This document shows positions 26,711-39,127 of a stretch of 64,000 bases of DNA, piece by piece. A program made the position numbers and the translations under genes. The notes under the pieces are model-generated. The model was not told where the DNA came from and ran no database searches. It was given only the letters and a program-made list of their open reading frames with translations. How positions within the stretch are numbered: the first letter of the stretch is position 1; each line of letters opens with the position of its first letter. This DNA comes from Coccinella septempunctata (Eukaryota; Arthropoda; Insecta; Coleoptera; Coccinellidae): positions 21,596,936-21,660,935 of the forward strand of contig NC_058195.1 of NCBI RefSeq assembly GCF_907165205.1. The letters are read 5' to 3'.

Positions 26711-28305
26711 AATTTTACACAGTTTTCGAATTGAGATGCACATGTTGAATTTCAGTTCGATAGTTTAGATAGGAATTGAGATTTCAGTGGTCAATTCGGC
26801 AAAGTGTGATATCAATTCCTTGAAAACTGTTGGATCAATTCGAATCAAATCTTGAAACTGCACATGATTTTCGAAATGAGATGCACATGTTGAATTTCAG
26901 TTCGATAGTTCAGATAGAAATTGAGATTTCAGTGATCAATTCAGCAAAGTGTGATATCAATTCCTCGAAAACTGTTGGATCAATTCGAACCAAATCTTGA
27001 AACTGCACATAGTTTTCGAAATGAGATGCACACGTTGAATTTCAGTTCGATAGTTCAGATAGGAATTGAGATTTCAGTGGTCAATTCGGCAAAGTGTGAT
27101 ATCAATTCCTCGAAAACTGTTGGATCAATTCGAACCAAATCTTGAAACTGCACATAGTTTTCGAATTGAGATGCACATGTTGAATTTCAGTCCGATAGTT
27201 CAGATAGGAATTGAGATTTCAGTGGTCAATTCGGCAAAGTGTGATATCAATTCCTAAAAAACTGTCGGATCAATTCGAACCAAATCTTGAAACTGCACAT
27301 AGTTTTCGAATTGAGATGCACATGTTGAATTTCAGTCCGATAGTTCAGATAGGAATTGAGATTTCAGTGGTCAATTCGGCAAAGTTTGATATCAATTCCT
27401 TGAAAACTGTTGGATCAATTCGAATCAAATCTTGAAACTGTACATGATTTTCGAAATGAGATGCACATGTTGAATTTCAGTTCGATAGTTCAGATAGAAA
27501 TTGAGATTTCAGTGATCAATTCAGCAAAGTGTGATATCAATTCCTCGAAAACTGTTGGATCAATTCGAACCAAATCTTGAAACTGCACATAGTTTTCGGA
27601 TTGAGATGCACATGTTGAATTTCAGTTCAATAGTTCAGATAGAAATTGAGATTTCAGTGGTCAATTCGCCAAAGTGTGATATCAATTCCTTGAAAACTGT
27701 TGGATCAATTCGAATCAAATCTTGAAACTGCACATAGTTTTCGGATTGAGATGCACATGTTGAATTTCAGTTCGATAGTTCAGATAGAAATTGAGATTTC
27801 AGTGGTCTATTCGGCAAAGTGTGATATCAATTCCTCGAAAACTGTTGGATCAATTCGAACCAAATCTTGAAACTGCACATAATTTTCGAAATGAGATGCA
27901 CATGTTTAATTTCAGTTCGATAGTTCAGATAGCAATTGAGATTTCAGTGGTCTATTCGGCAAAGTGTGATATCAATTCCTCAAAAACTTTTGGACCAATT
28001 CTCCCCAAGTCTTGAAACTGCACATAGTTTTCGAATTGAGATGCATATGTTGAATTTCAGTTCGATAGTTCAGATAGGAATTGATATTTCAGTGGTCAAT
28101 TCGGCAAAGTGTGATATCAATTCCTCGAAAACTGTTGGATCAATTCGAACCAAATATTGAAATTTTACACAGTTTTCGAATTGAGATGCACATGTTGAAT
28201 TTCAGTCCGATAGTTCAGATAGGAATTGAGATTTCAGTGGTCAATTCGGCAAAGTTTGATATCAATTCCTCGAAAACTGTTGGATCAATTCGAACCAAAT
28301 CTTGA
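25501..28305 (+). repeat. Local 10/11-monomer tandem duplication
   Basis: Variant order at 25501-26000 recurs 1450 bp downstream (exactly 10 monomers), and 26196-26710 recurs at 27791-28305 with an offset of 1595 bp (exactly 11 monomers). One additional monomer was gained between the two halves. The CACACGTTG marker monomers at 25579 and 27029 fall in equivalent places. Confidence 0.7.
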
Positions 28306-28762
28306 AATTTTACACAGTTTTCGAATTGAGATGCACATGTTGAATTTCAGTTCGATAGTTTAGATAGGAATTGAGATTTCAGTGGTCAATTCGGCAAAGT
28401 GTGATATCAATTCCTTGAAAACTGTTGGATCAATTCGAATCAAATCTTGAAACTGCACATAGTTTTCGAAATGAGATGCACATGTTGAATTTCAGTTCGA
28501 TAGTTCAGATAGAAATTGAGATTTCAGTGGTCAATTCGCCAAAGTGTGATATCAATTCCTTGAAAACTGTTGGATCAATTCGAATCAAATCTTGAAACTG
28601 CACATGATTTTCGAAATGAGATGCACATGTTGAATTTCAGTTCGATAGTTTAGATAGGAATTGAGATTTCAGTGGTCAATTCAGCAAAGTGTGATATCAA
28701 TTCCTCGAAAACTGTTGGATGAATTCGAACCAAATCTTGAAACTGCACATAGTTTTCGAAAT

Positions 28763-28888
28763 GAGAAGCACATGTTCAATTAGGAATTGAGATTTCAGTG
28801 ATCAATTCAGCAAAGTGTGATATCAATTCCTCGAAAACTGTTGGATCAATTCGAACCAAATATTGAAATTTTACACAGTTTTCGAATT
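28763..28888 (+). repeat. 126-bp short satellite monomer, copy 4
   Basis: Same 19-bp deletion as at 2175, 15911 and 21690, followed by the same downstream monomer series. It marks a fourth copy of that stretch of the array. Confidence 0.9.
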
Positions 28889-30670
28889 GAGATGCACATG
28901 TTGAATTTCAGTCCGATAGTTCAGATAGGAATTGAGATTTCAGTGGTCAATTCGGCAAAGTGTGATATCAATTCCTCGAAAACTGTTGGATGAATTCGAA
29001 CCAAATCTTGAAACTGCACATAGTTTTCGAAATGAGAAGCACATGTTCAATTTCAGTTCGAAAGTTCAGATAGCAATTGCGATTTCAGTGAACTATTCGG
29101 CAAAGTGTGATATCAATTCCTCAAAAACTGTTGGACCAATTCTCCTCAAGTCTTGAAACTGCACATAGTTTTCGAATTGAGATGCATATGTTGAATTTCA
29201 GTTTGATAGTTCAGATAGGAATTGAGATTTCAGTGGTCAATTCGGCAAAGTGTGATATCAATTCCTCGAAAACTGTTGGATCAATTCGAACCAAATATTG
29301 AAATTTTACACAGTTTTCGAATTGAGATGCACATGTTGAATTTCAGTCCGATAGTTCAGATAGGAATTGAGATTTCAGTGGTCAATTCGGCAAAGTGTGA
29401 TATCAATTCCTCGAAAACTGTTGGATCAATTCGAACCAAATCTTGAAATTTTACACAGTTTTCGAATTGAGATGCACATGTTGAATTTCAGTTCGATAGT
29501 TTAGATAGTAATTGAGATTTCAGTGGTCAATTCGGCAAAGTGTGATATCAATTCCTCGAAAACTGTTGGATGAATTCGAACCAAATCTTGAAACTGCACA
29601 TAATTTTCGAAATGAGAAGCACATGTTTAATTTCAGTTCGAAAGTTCAGATAGCAATTGAGATTTCAGTGGACTATTCGGCAAAGTGTGATATCAATTCA
29701 TTAACAAATGTTGAACCAATTCTCCCCAAATCTTGAAACTGCACATAGTTTTCGAATTGAGATGCACATGTTGAATTTCAGTTCGATAGTTCAGATAGAA
29801 ATTGAGATTTCAGTGGTCAATTCGCCAAAGTGTGATATCAATTCCTTGAAAACTGTTGGATCAATTCGAATCAAATCTTGAAACTGCACATGATTTTCGA
29901 AATGAGATGCACGTGTTGAATTTCAGTTCGATAGTTCAGATAGATATTGAGATTTCAGTGATCAATTCAGCAAAGTGTGATATCAATTCCTCGAAAACTG
30001 TTGGATCAATTCGAACCAAATCTTGAAACTGCACATAGTTTTCGAAATGAGATGCACATGTTGAATTTCAGTTCGATAGTTCAGATAGAAATTGAGATTT
30101 CAGTGGTCAATTCGCCAAGGTGTGATATCAATTCCTTGAAAACTGTTGGATCAATTCGAATCAAATCTTGAAACTGTACATGATTTTCGAAATGAGATGC
30201 ACATGTTGAATTTCAGTTCGATAGTTCAGATAGAAATTGAGATTTCAGTGATCAATTCAGCAAAGTGTGATATCAATTCCTCGAAAACTGTTGGATCAAT
30301 TCGAACCAAATCTTGAAACTGCACATAGTTTTCGAAATGAGATGCACATGTTGAATTTCAGTTCGATAGTTCAGATAGGAATTGAGATTTCAGTGGTCAA
30401 TTCGGCAAATTGTGATATCAATTCCTCGAAAACTGTTGGATCAATTCGAACCAAATCTTGAAACTGCACATAGTTTTCGGATTGACATGCACCTGTTGAA
30501 TTTCAGTTCGATAGTTCAGATAGGAATTGAGATTTCAGTGGTCAATTCGGCAAAGTGTGATATCAATTCCTCGAAAACTGTTGGATCAATTCGAACCAAA
30601 TCTTGAAATTTTACAAGTTTTCGAATTGAGATGCACATGTTGAATTTCAGTCCGATAGTTCAGATAGGAA

Positions 30671-32731
30671 TTGAGATTTCAGTCGTCAATTCGGCAAAGT
30701 GTGATATCAATTCCTCGAAAACTGTTGGATGAATTAGAACCAAATCTTGAAACTGCACATAGTTTTCGAAATGAGATGCACATGTTGAATTTCAGTTCGA
30801 TAGTTCAGATAGAAATTGAGATTTCAGTGGTCAATTCGCCAAAGTGTGATATCAATTCCTTGAAAACTGTTGGATCAATTCGAATCAACTCTTGAAACTG
30901 CACATGATTTTCGAAATGAGATGCACATGTTGAATTTCAGTTCGATAGTTCAGATAGAAATTGAGATTTCAGTGATCAATTCAGCAAAGTGTGATATCAA
31001 TTCCTCGAAAACTGTTGGATCAATTCGAACCAAATCTTGAAACTGCACATAGTTTTCGAAATGAGATGCACATGTTGAATTTCAGTTCGATAGTTCAGAT
31101 AGGAATTGAGATTTCAGTGGTCAATTCGGCAAAGTGTGATATCAATTCCTCGAAAACTGTTGGATCAATTCGAACTAAATCTTGAAACTGCACATAGTTT
31201 TCGAATTGAGATGCACATGTTGAATTTCAGTCCGATAGTTCAGATAGGAATTGAGATTTCAGTGGTCAATTCGGCAAAGTGTGATATCAATTCCTAAAAA
31301 ACTGTCGGATCAATTCGAACCAAATCTTCAAACTGCACATAGTTTTCGAATTGAGATGCACATGTTGAATTTCAGTCCGATAGTTCAGATAGGAATTGAG
31401 ATTTCAGTGGTCAATTCGGCAAAGTTTGATATCAATTCCTTGAAAACTGTTGGATCAATTCGAATCAAATCTTGAAACTGTACATGATTTTCGAAATGAG
31501 ATGCACATGTTGAATTTCAGCTCGATAGTTCAGATAGAAATTGAGATTTCAGTGATCAATTCAGCAAAGTGTGATATCAATTCCTCGAAAACTGTTGGAT
31601 CAATTCGAACCAAATCTTGAAACTGCACATAGTTTTCGGATTGACATGCACCTGTTGAATTTCAGTTCGATAGTTCAGATAAGAATTGAGATTTCAGTGG
31701 TCAATTCGGCAAAGTGTGGATATCAATTCCTCGAAAACTGTTGGATCAATTCGAACCAAATCTTGAAATTTTACAAGTTTTCGAATTGAGATGCACATGT
31801 TGAATTTCAGTCCGATAGTTCAGATAGGAATTGAGATTTCAGTCGTCAATTCGGCAAAGTGTGATATCAATTCCTCGAAAACTGTTGGATGAATTAGAAC
31901 CAAATCTTGAAACTGCACATTGTTTTCGAAATGAGATGCACATGTTGAATTTCAGTTCGATAGTTCAGATAGAAATTAAGATTTCAGTGGTCAATTCGCC
32001 AAAGTGTGATATCAATTCCTTGAAAACTGTTGGATCAATTCGAATCAAATCTTGAAACTGCACATGATTTTCGAAATGAGATGCACATGTTGAATTTCAG
32101 TTCGATAGTTCAGATAGAAATTGAGATTTCAGTGATCAATTCAGCAAAGTGTGATATCAATTCCTCGAAAACTGTTGGATCAATTCGAACCAAATCTTGA
32201 AACTGCACATAGTTTTCGAAATGAGATGCACATGTTGAATTTCAGTTCGATAGTTCAGATAGGAATTGAGATTTCAGTGGTCAATTCGGCAAAGTGTGAT
32301 ATCAATTCCTCGAAAACTGTTGGATCAATTCGAACCAAATCTTGAAACTGCACATAGTTTTCGAATTGAGATGCACATGTTGAATTTCAGTCCGATAGTT
32401 CAGATAGGAATTGAGATTTCAGTGGTCAATTCGGCAAAGTGTGATATCAATTCCTAAAAAACTGTCGGATCAATTCGAACCAAATCTTGAAACTGCACAT
32501 AGTTTTCGAATTGAGATGCACATGTTGAATTTCAGTTCGATAGTTCAGATAGAAATTGAGATTTCAGTGGTCAATTCGCCAAAGTGTGATATCAATTCCT
32601 TGAAAACTGTTGGATCAATTCGAACCAAATCTTGAAACTGCACATAGTTTTCGGATTGACATGCACCTGTTGAATTTCAGTTCGATAGTTCAGATAGGAA
32701 TTGAGATTTCAGTGGTCTATTCGGCAAAGTG
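30671..32731 (+). repeat. 8-monomer higher-order repeat, two copies, period 1160 bp
   Basis: Variant order at 30671-31570 is repeated at 31831-32730, offset exactly 1160 bp (8 x 145). The interval contains a 146-bp unit (inserted G near 31719) and a 144-bp unit, which cancel. Marker monomers with TTTCAGTCGTCAATTC and GGATGAATTAGAACC occur at the same place in each copy. Confidence 0.75.
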
Positions 32732-35700
32732 TGATATCAATTCCTCGAAAACTGTTGGATCAATTCGAACCAAATCTTGAAACTGCACATAATTTTCGAA
32801 ATGAGATGCACATGTTTAATTTCAGTTCGATAGTTCAGATAGCAATTGAGATTTCAGTGGTCTATTCGGCAAAGTGTGATATCAATTCCTCAAAAACTTT
32901 TGGACCAATTCTCCCCAAGTCTTGAAACTGCACATAGTTTTCGAATTGAGATGCATATGTTGAATTTCAGTTCGATAGTTCAGATAGGAATTGAGATTTC
33001 AGTGGTCAATTCGGCAAAGTGTGATATCAATTCCTCGAAAACTGTTGGATCAATTCGAACCAAATATTGAAATTTTACACAGTTTTCGAATTGAGATGCA
33101 CATGTTGAATTTCAGTCCGATAGTTCAGATAGGAATTGAGATTTCAGTGGTCAATTCGGCAAAGTTTGATATCAATTCCTCGAAAACTGTTGGATCAATT
33201 CGAACCAAATCTTGAAATTTTACACAGTTTTCGAATTGAGATGCACATGTTGAATTTCAGTTCGATAGTTCAGATAGAAATTGAGATTTCAGTGGTCAAT
33301 TCGCCAAAGTGTGATATCAATTCCTTGAAAACTGTTGGATCAATTCGAATCAAATCTTGAAACTGCACATGATTTTCGAAATGAGATGCACATGTTGAAT
33401 TTCAGTTCGATAGTTCAGATAGAAATTGAGATTTCAGTGATCAATTCAGCAAAGTGTGATATCAATTCCTCGAAAACTGTTGGATCAATTCGAACCAAAT
33501 CTTGAAACTGCACATAGTTTTCGAAATGAGATGCACATGTTGAATTTCAGTTCGATAGTTCAGATAGGAATTGAGATTTCAGTGGTCAATTCGGCAAAGT
33601 GTGATATCAATTCCTCGAAAACTGTTGGATCAATTCGAACCAAATCTTGAAACTGCACATAGTTTTCGAATTGAGATGCACATGTTGAATTTCAGTCCGA
33701 TAGTTCAGATAGGAATTGAGATTTCAGTGGTCAATTCGGCAAAGTGTGATATCAATTCCTAAAAAACTGTCGGATCAATTCGAACCAAATCTTGAAACTG
33801 CACATAGTTTTCGAATTGAGATGCACATGTTGAATTTCAGTTCGATAGTTCAGATAGAAATTGAGATTTCAGTGGTCAATTCGCCAAAGTGTGATATCAA
33901 TTCCTTGAAAACTGTTGGATCAATTCGAATCAAATCTTGAAACTGCACATAGTTTTCGGATTGACATGCACCTGTTGAATTTCAGTTCGATAGTTCAGAT
34001 AGGAATTGAGATTTCAGTGGTCTATTCGGCAAAGTGTGATATCAATTCCTCGAAAACTGTTGGATCCATTCGAACCAAATATTGAAACTGCACATAATTT
34101 TCGAAATGAGATGCACATGTTTAATTTCAGTTCGATAGTTCAGATAGCAATTGAGATTTCAGTGGTCTATTCGGCAAAGTGTGATATCAATTCCTCAAAA
34201 ACTTTTGGACCAATTCTCCCCAAGTCTTGAAACTGCACATAGTTTTCGAATTGAGATGCATATGTTGAATTTCAGTTCGATAGTTCAGATAGGAATTGAG
34301 ATTTCAGTGGTCAATTCGGCAAAGTGTGATATCAATTCCTCGAAAACTGTTGGATCAATTCGAACCAAATATTGAAATTTTACACAGTTTTCGAATTGAG
34401 ATGCACATGTTGAATTTCAGTCCGATAGTTCAGATAGGAATTGAGATTTCAGTGGTCAATTCGGCAAAGTTTGATATCAATTCCTCGAAAACTGTTGGAT
34501 CAATTCGAACCAAATCTTGAAATTTTACACAGTTTTCGAATTGAGATGCACATGTTGAATTTCAGTTCGATAGTTTAGATAGGAATTGAGATTTCAGTGG
34601 TCAATTCGGCAAAGTGTGATATCAATTCCTTGAAAACTGTTGGATCAATTCGAATCAAATCTTGAAACTGCACATAGTTTTCGAAATGAGATGCACATGT
34701 TGAATTTCAGTTCGATAGTTCAGATAGAAATTGAGATTTCAGTGATCAATTCAGCAAAGTGTGATATCAATTCCTCGAAAACTGTTGGATCAATTCGAAC
34801 CAAATCTTGAAACTGCACATGATTTTCGAAATGAGATGCACATGTTGAATTTCAGTTCGATAGTTCAGATAGAAATTGAGATTTCAGTGATCAATTCAGC
34901 AAAGTGTGATATCAATTCCTCGAAAACTGTTGGATCAATTCGAACCAAATCTTGAAACTGCACATAATTTTCGAAATGAGATGCACATGTTTAATTTCAG
35001 TTCGATAGTTCAGATAGCAATTGAGATTTCAGTGGTCTATTCGGCAAAGTGTGATATCAATTCCTCGAAAACTGTTGGATCAATTCGGCAAAGTGTGATA
35101 TCAATTCCTAAAAAACTGTCGAATCAATTCGAACCAAATCTTGAAACTGCACATAGTTTTCGAATTGAGATGCACATGTTGAATTTCAGTTCGATAGTTC
35201 AGATAGAAATTGAGATTTCAGTGGTCAATTCGCCAAAGTGTGATATCAATTCCTTGAAAACTGTTGGATCAATTCGAATCAAATCTTGAAACTGCACGTA
35301 GTTTTCGGATTGACATGCACCTGTTGAATTTCAGTTCGATAGTTCAGATAGGAATTGAGATTTCAGTGGTCTATTCGGCAAAGTGTGATATCAATTCCTC
35401 GAAAACTGTTGGATCAATTCGAACCAAATCTTGAAACTGCACATAATTTTCGAAATGAGATGCACATGTTTAATTTCAGTTCGATAGTTCAGATAGCAAT
35501 TGAGATTTCAGTGGTCTATTCGGCAAAGTGTGATATCAATTCCTCAAAAACTTTTGGACCAATTCTCCCCAAGTCTTGAAACTGCACATAGTTTTCGAAT
35601 TGAGATGCATATGTTGAATTTCAGTTCGATAGTTCAGATAGGAATTGAGATTTCAGTGGTCAATTCGGCAAAGTGTGATATCAATTCCTCGAAAACTGTT

Positions 35701-36109
35701 GGATCAATTCGAACCAAATATTGAAATTTTACACAGTTTTCGAATTGAGATGCACATGTTGAATTTCAGTCCGATAGTTCAGATAGGAATTGAGATTTCA
35801 GTGGTCAATTCGGCAAAGTTTGATATCAATTCCTCGAAAACTGTTGGATCAATTCGAACCAAATCTTGAAATTTTACACAGTTTTCGAATTGAGATGCAC
35901 ATGTTGAATTTCACTTCGATAGTTTAGATAGGAATTGAGATTTCAGTGGTCAATTCGGCAAAGTGTGATATCAATTCCTTGAAAACTGTTGGATCAATTC
36001 GAATCAAATCTTGAAACTGCACATAGTTTTCGAAATGAGAAGCACATGTTCAATTTCAGTTCGAAAGTTCAGATAGCAATTGAGATTTCAGTGATCAATT
36101 CAGCAAAGT
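32151..36109 (+). repeat. 9-monomer higher-order repeat, three tandem copies, period 1305 bp
   Basis: Units starting at about 32151, 33456 and 34761 share variant order: the first offset is exactly 1305 bp (9 x 145), the second is 1349 bp for the later part (1305 + 44) because the third copy contains the 189-bp composite monomer. Each copy contains the monomers with CTCAAAAACTTTTGGACC and ATTCTCCCCAAG. This is the clearest short-period, multi-copy unit in the window. Confidence 0.8.
34978..35166 (+). repeat. 189-bp composite monomer from out-of-register exchange
   Basis: This unit is 44 bp too long. After ACTGTTGGATCAATTCG it returns to GCAAAGTGTGATATC instead of continuing with AACCAAATC. 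The 8-bp word TCAATTCG occurs twice in a normal monomer, at positions 59-66 and 103-110, 44 bp apart, so exchange or slippage between the two words explains the extra length exactly. The change also restores a longer open frame (34906-35289, 127 codons), which is a by-product. Confidence 0.9.
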
Positions 36110-38797
36110 GTGATATCAATTCCTCGAAAACTGTTGGATCAATTCGAACCAAATCTTGAAACTGCACATGATTTTCGAAATGAGATGCACATGTTGAATT
36201 TCAGTTCGATAGTTCAGATAGAAATTGAGATTTCAGTGATCAATTCAGCAAAGTGTGATATCAATTCCTCGAAAACTGTTGGATCAATTCGAACCAAATC
36301 TTGAAACTGCACATAGTTTTCGAAATGAGATGCACATGTTGAATTTCAGTTCGATAGTTCAGATAGGAATTGAGATTTCAGTGGTCAATTCGGCAAAGTG
36401 TGATATCAATTCCTCGAAAACTGTTGGATCAATTCGAACCAAATCTTGAAACTGCACATAGTTTTCGGATTGACATGCACCTGTTGAATTTCAGTTCGAT
36501 AGTTCAGATAGGAATTGAGATTACAGTGGTCAGTTCGGCAAAGTGTGATATCAATTCCTCGAAAACTGTTGGATCAATTCGAACCAAATCTTGAAATTTT
36601 ACACAGTTTTCGAATTGAGATGCACATGTTGAATTTCAGTCCGATAGTTCAGATAGGAATTGAGATTTCAGTCGTCAATTCGGCAAAGTGTGATATCAAT
36701 TCCTCGAAAACTGTTGGATGAATTCGAACCAAATCTTGAAACTGCACATAGTTTTCGAAATGAGATGCACATGTTGAATTTCAGTTCGATAGTTCAGATA
36801 GAAATTGAGATTTCAGTGGTCAATTCGCCAAAGTGTGATATCAATTCCTTGAAAACTGTTGGATCAATTCGAATCAAATCTTGAAACTGCACATGATTTT
36901 CGAAATGAGATGCACATGTTGAATTTCAGTTCGATAGTTCAGATAGGAATTGAGATTTCAGTGGTCTATTCGGCAAAGTGTGATATCAATTCCTCGAAAA
37001 CTGTTGGATCAATTCGAACCAAATCTTGAAACTGCACATAGTTTTCGAAATGAGATGCACATGTTTAATTTCAGTTCGATAGTTCAGATAGCAATTGAGA
37101 TTTCAGTGGTCTATTCGGCAAAGTGTGATATCAATTCCTCAAAAACTGTTGGACCAATTCTCCCCAAGTCTTGAAACTGCACATAGTTTTCGAATTGAGA
37201 TGCATATGTTGAATTTCAGTTCGATAGTTCAGATAGGAATTGAGATTTCAGTGGTCAATTCGGCAAAGTGTGATATCAATTCCTCGAAAACTGCTGGATC
37301 AATTCGAACCAAATATTGAAATTTTACACAGTTTTCGAATTGAGATGCACATGTTGAATTTCAGTCCGATAGTTCAGATAGGAATTGAGATTTCAGTCGT
37401 CAATTCGGCAAAGTGTGATATCAATTCCTCGAAAACTGTTGGATCAATTCTCCCCAAGTCTTGAAACTGCACATAGTTTTCGGATTGACATGCACCTGTT
37501 GAATTTCAGTTCGATAGTTCAGATAGGAATTGAGATTTCAGTGGTCAATTCGGCAAAGTGTGATATCAATTCTTCGAAAACTGTTGGATCAATTCGAACC
37601 AAATCTTGAAATTTTACAAGTTTTCGAATTGAGATGCACATGTTGAATTTCAGTCCGATAGTTCAGATAGGAATTGAGATTTCAGTCGTCAATTCGGCAA
37701 AGTGTGATATCAATTCCTCGAAAACTGTTGGATGAATTAGAACCAAATCTTGAAACTGCACATTGTTTTCGAAATGAGATGCACATGTTGAATTTCAGTT
37801 CGATAGTTCAGATAGAAATTGAGATTTCAGTGGTCAATTCGCCAAAGTGTGATATCAATTCCTTGAAAACTGTTGGATCAATTCGAAACAAATCTTGAAA
37901 CTGCACATGATTTTCGAAATGAGATGCACATGTTGAATTTCAGTTCGATAGTTCAGATAGAAATTGAGATTTCAGTGATCAATTCAGCAAAGTGTGATAT
38001 CAATTCCTCGAAAACTGTTGGATCAATTCGAACCAAATCTTGAAACTGCACATAGTTTTCGAAATGAGATGCACATGTTGAATTTCAGTTCGATAGTTCA
38101 GATAGGAATTGAGATTTCAGTGGTCAATTCGGCAAAGTGTGATATCAATTCCTCGAAAACTGTTGGATCAATTCGAACCAAATCTTGAAACTGCACATAG
38201 TTTTCGAATTGAGATGCACATGTTGAATTTCAGTCCGATAGTTCAGATAGGAATTGAGATTTGAGTGGTCAATTCGGCAAAGTGTGATATCAATTCCTAA
38301 AAAACTGTCGGATCAATTCGAACCAAATCTTGAAACTGCACATAGTTTTCGAATTGAGATGCACATGTTGAATTTCAGTTCGATAGTTCAGATAGAAATT
38401 GAGATTTCAGTGGTCAATTCGCCAAAGTGTGATATCAATTCCTTGAAAACTGTTGGATCAATTCGAATCAAATCTTGAAACTGCACATAGTTTTCGGATT
38501 GACATGCACCTGTTGAATTTCAGTTCGATAGTTCAGATAGGAATTGAGATTTCAGTGGTCTATTCGGCAAAGTGTGATATCAATTCCTCGAAAACTGTTG
38601 GATCAATTCGAACCAAATCTTGAAACTGCACATAATTTTCGAAATGAGATGCACATGTTTAATTTCAGTTCGATAGTTCAGATAGCAATTGAGATTTCAG
38701 TGGTCTATTCGGCAAAGTGTGATATCAATTCCTCAAAAACTTTTGGACCAATTCTCCCCAAGTCTTGAAACTGCACATAGTTTTCGAATTGAGATGC

Positions 38798-38807
38798 ATA
38801 TGTTGAA
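38798..38807 (+). repeat. 10-bp target-site duplication, left copy (second LINE)
   Basis: ATATGTTGAA at the left boundary is repeated at 42460-42469 at the right boundary. The uninterrupted site reads GCATATGTTGAATTTCAG and is found in sister repeat units at 47099-47108, 53760-53769 and 59986-59995. Confidence 0.9.
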
Positions 38808-39127
38808 GGGGTGTAAGGGGGAAGGATGCGTTTTATAGCCTCTCCTCTCAAATGCCAACCTCACCTACTCGCGGTGCACCCTGTTCTTACGAACGAGGCT
38901 CTGGCGACCGAACATGAGCGGTATAACTCTGTTTCCCACAATTACGTAGCCTAAACATTGGCTTGAGCAGGAAATGGCTCTCTGCGTTGCTCAAGTTACG
39001 TCTCAGACCTTGTCGTCTCAGGTTACCTGTGCCACAAGATAATCTAGTCGTAGCCGCAACCAAAGTTGCACTGACAGCGTTACCATTGCAGCTTTTGAAC
39101 ACCTTCTAACGCAGCTCCTACAAAAAG
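38808..39127 (+). promoter_or_regulatory. 5' UTR and probable internal promoter region of the second LINE
   Basis: These 320 bp lie between the left target-site duplication and the ATG. The segment opens with a G-rich run (GGGGTGTAAGGGGG). An in-frame TAA at 39107-39109, 18 bp before the ATG, shows the coding frame does not extend upstream. LINEs carry an internal promoter in this position, but I see no specific initiator or TATA element that I would assert. Antisense open frames here (38887-39260) look like shadows. Confidence 0.6.

Larger units (their letters stand above)
8450..38807 (+). repeat. 145-bp satellite array, block B
   Basis: About 209 monomers of the same satellite, same orientation, continuing in phase from block A: the interrupted monomer resumes at CAATTCC (8454). 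The block contains nested higher-order structure (listed separately), three 126-bp units, one 133-bp unit, one 189-bp composite unit and several 144-bp units. A one-base insertion (GTGTGGATATC near 31719) gives a 146-bp unit. No coding gene, RNA gene or non-satellite insertion is visible between 8454 and 38807. Confidence 0.97.
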
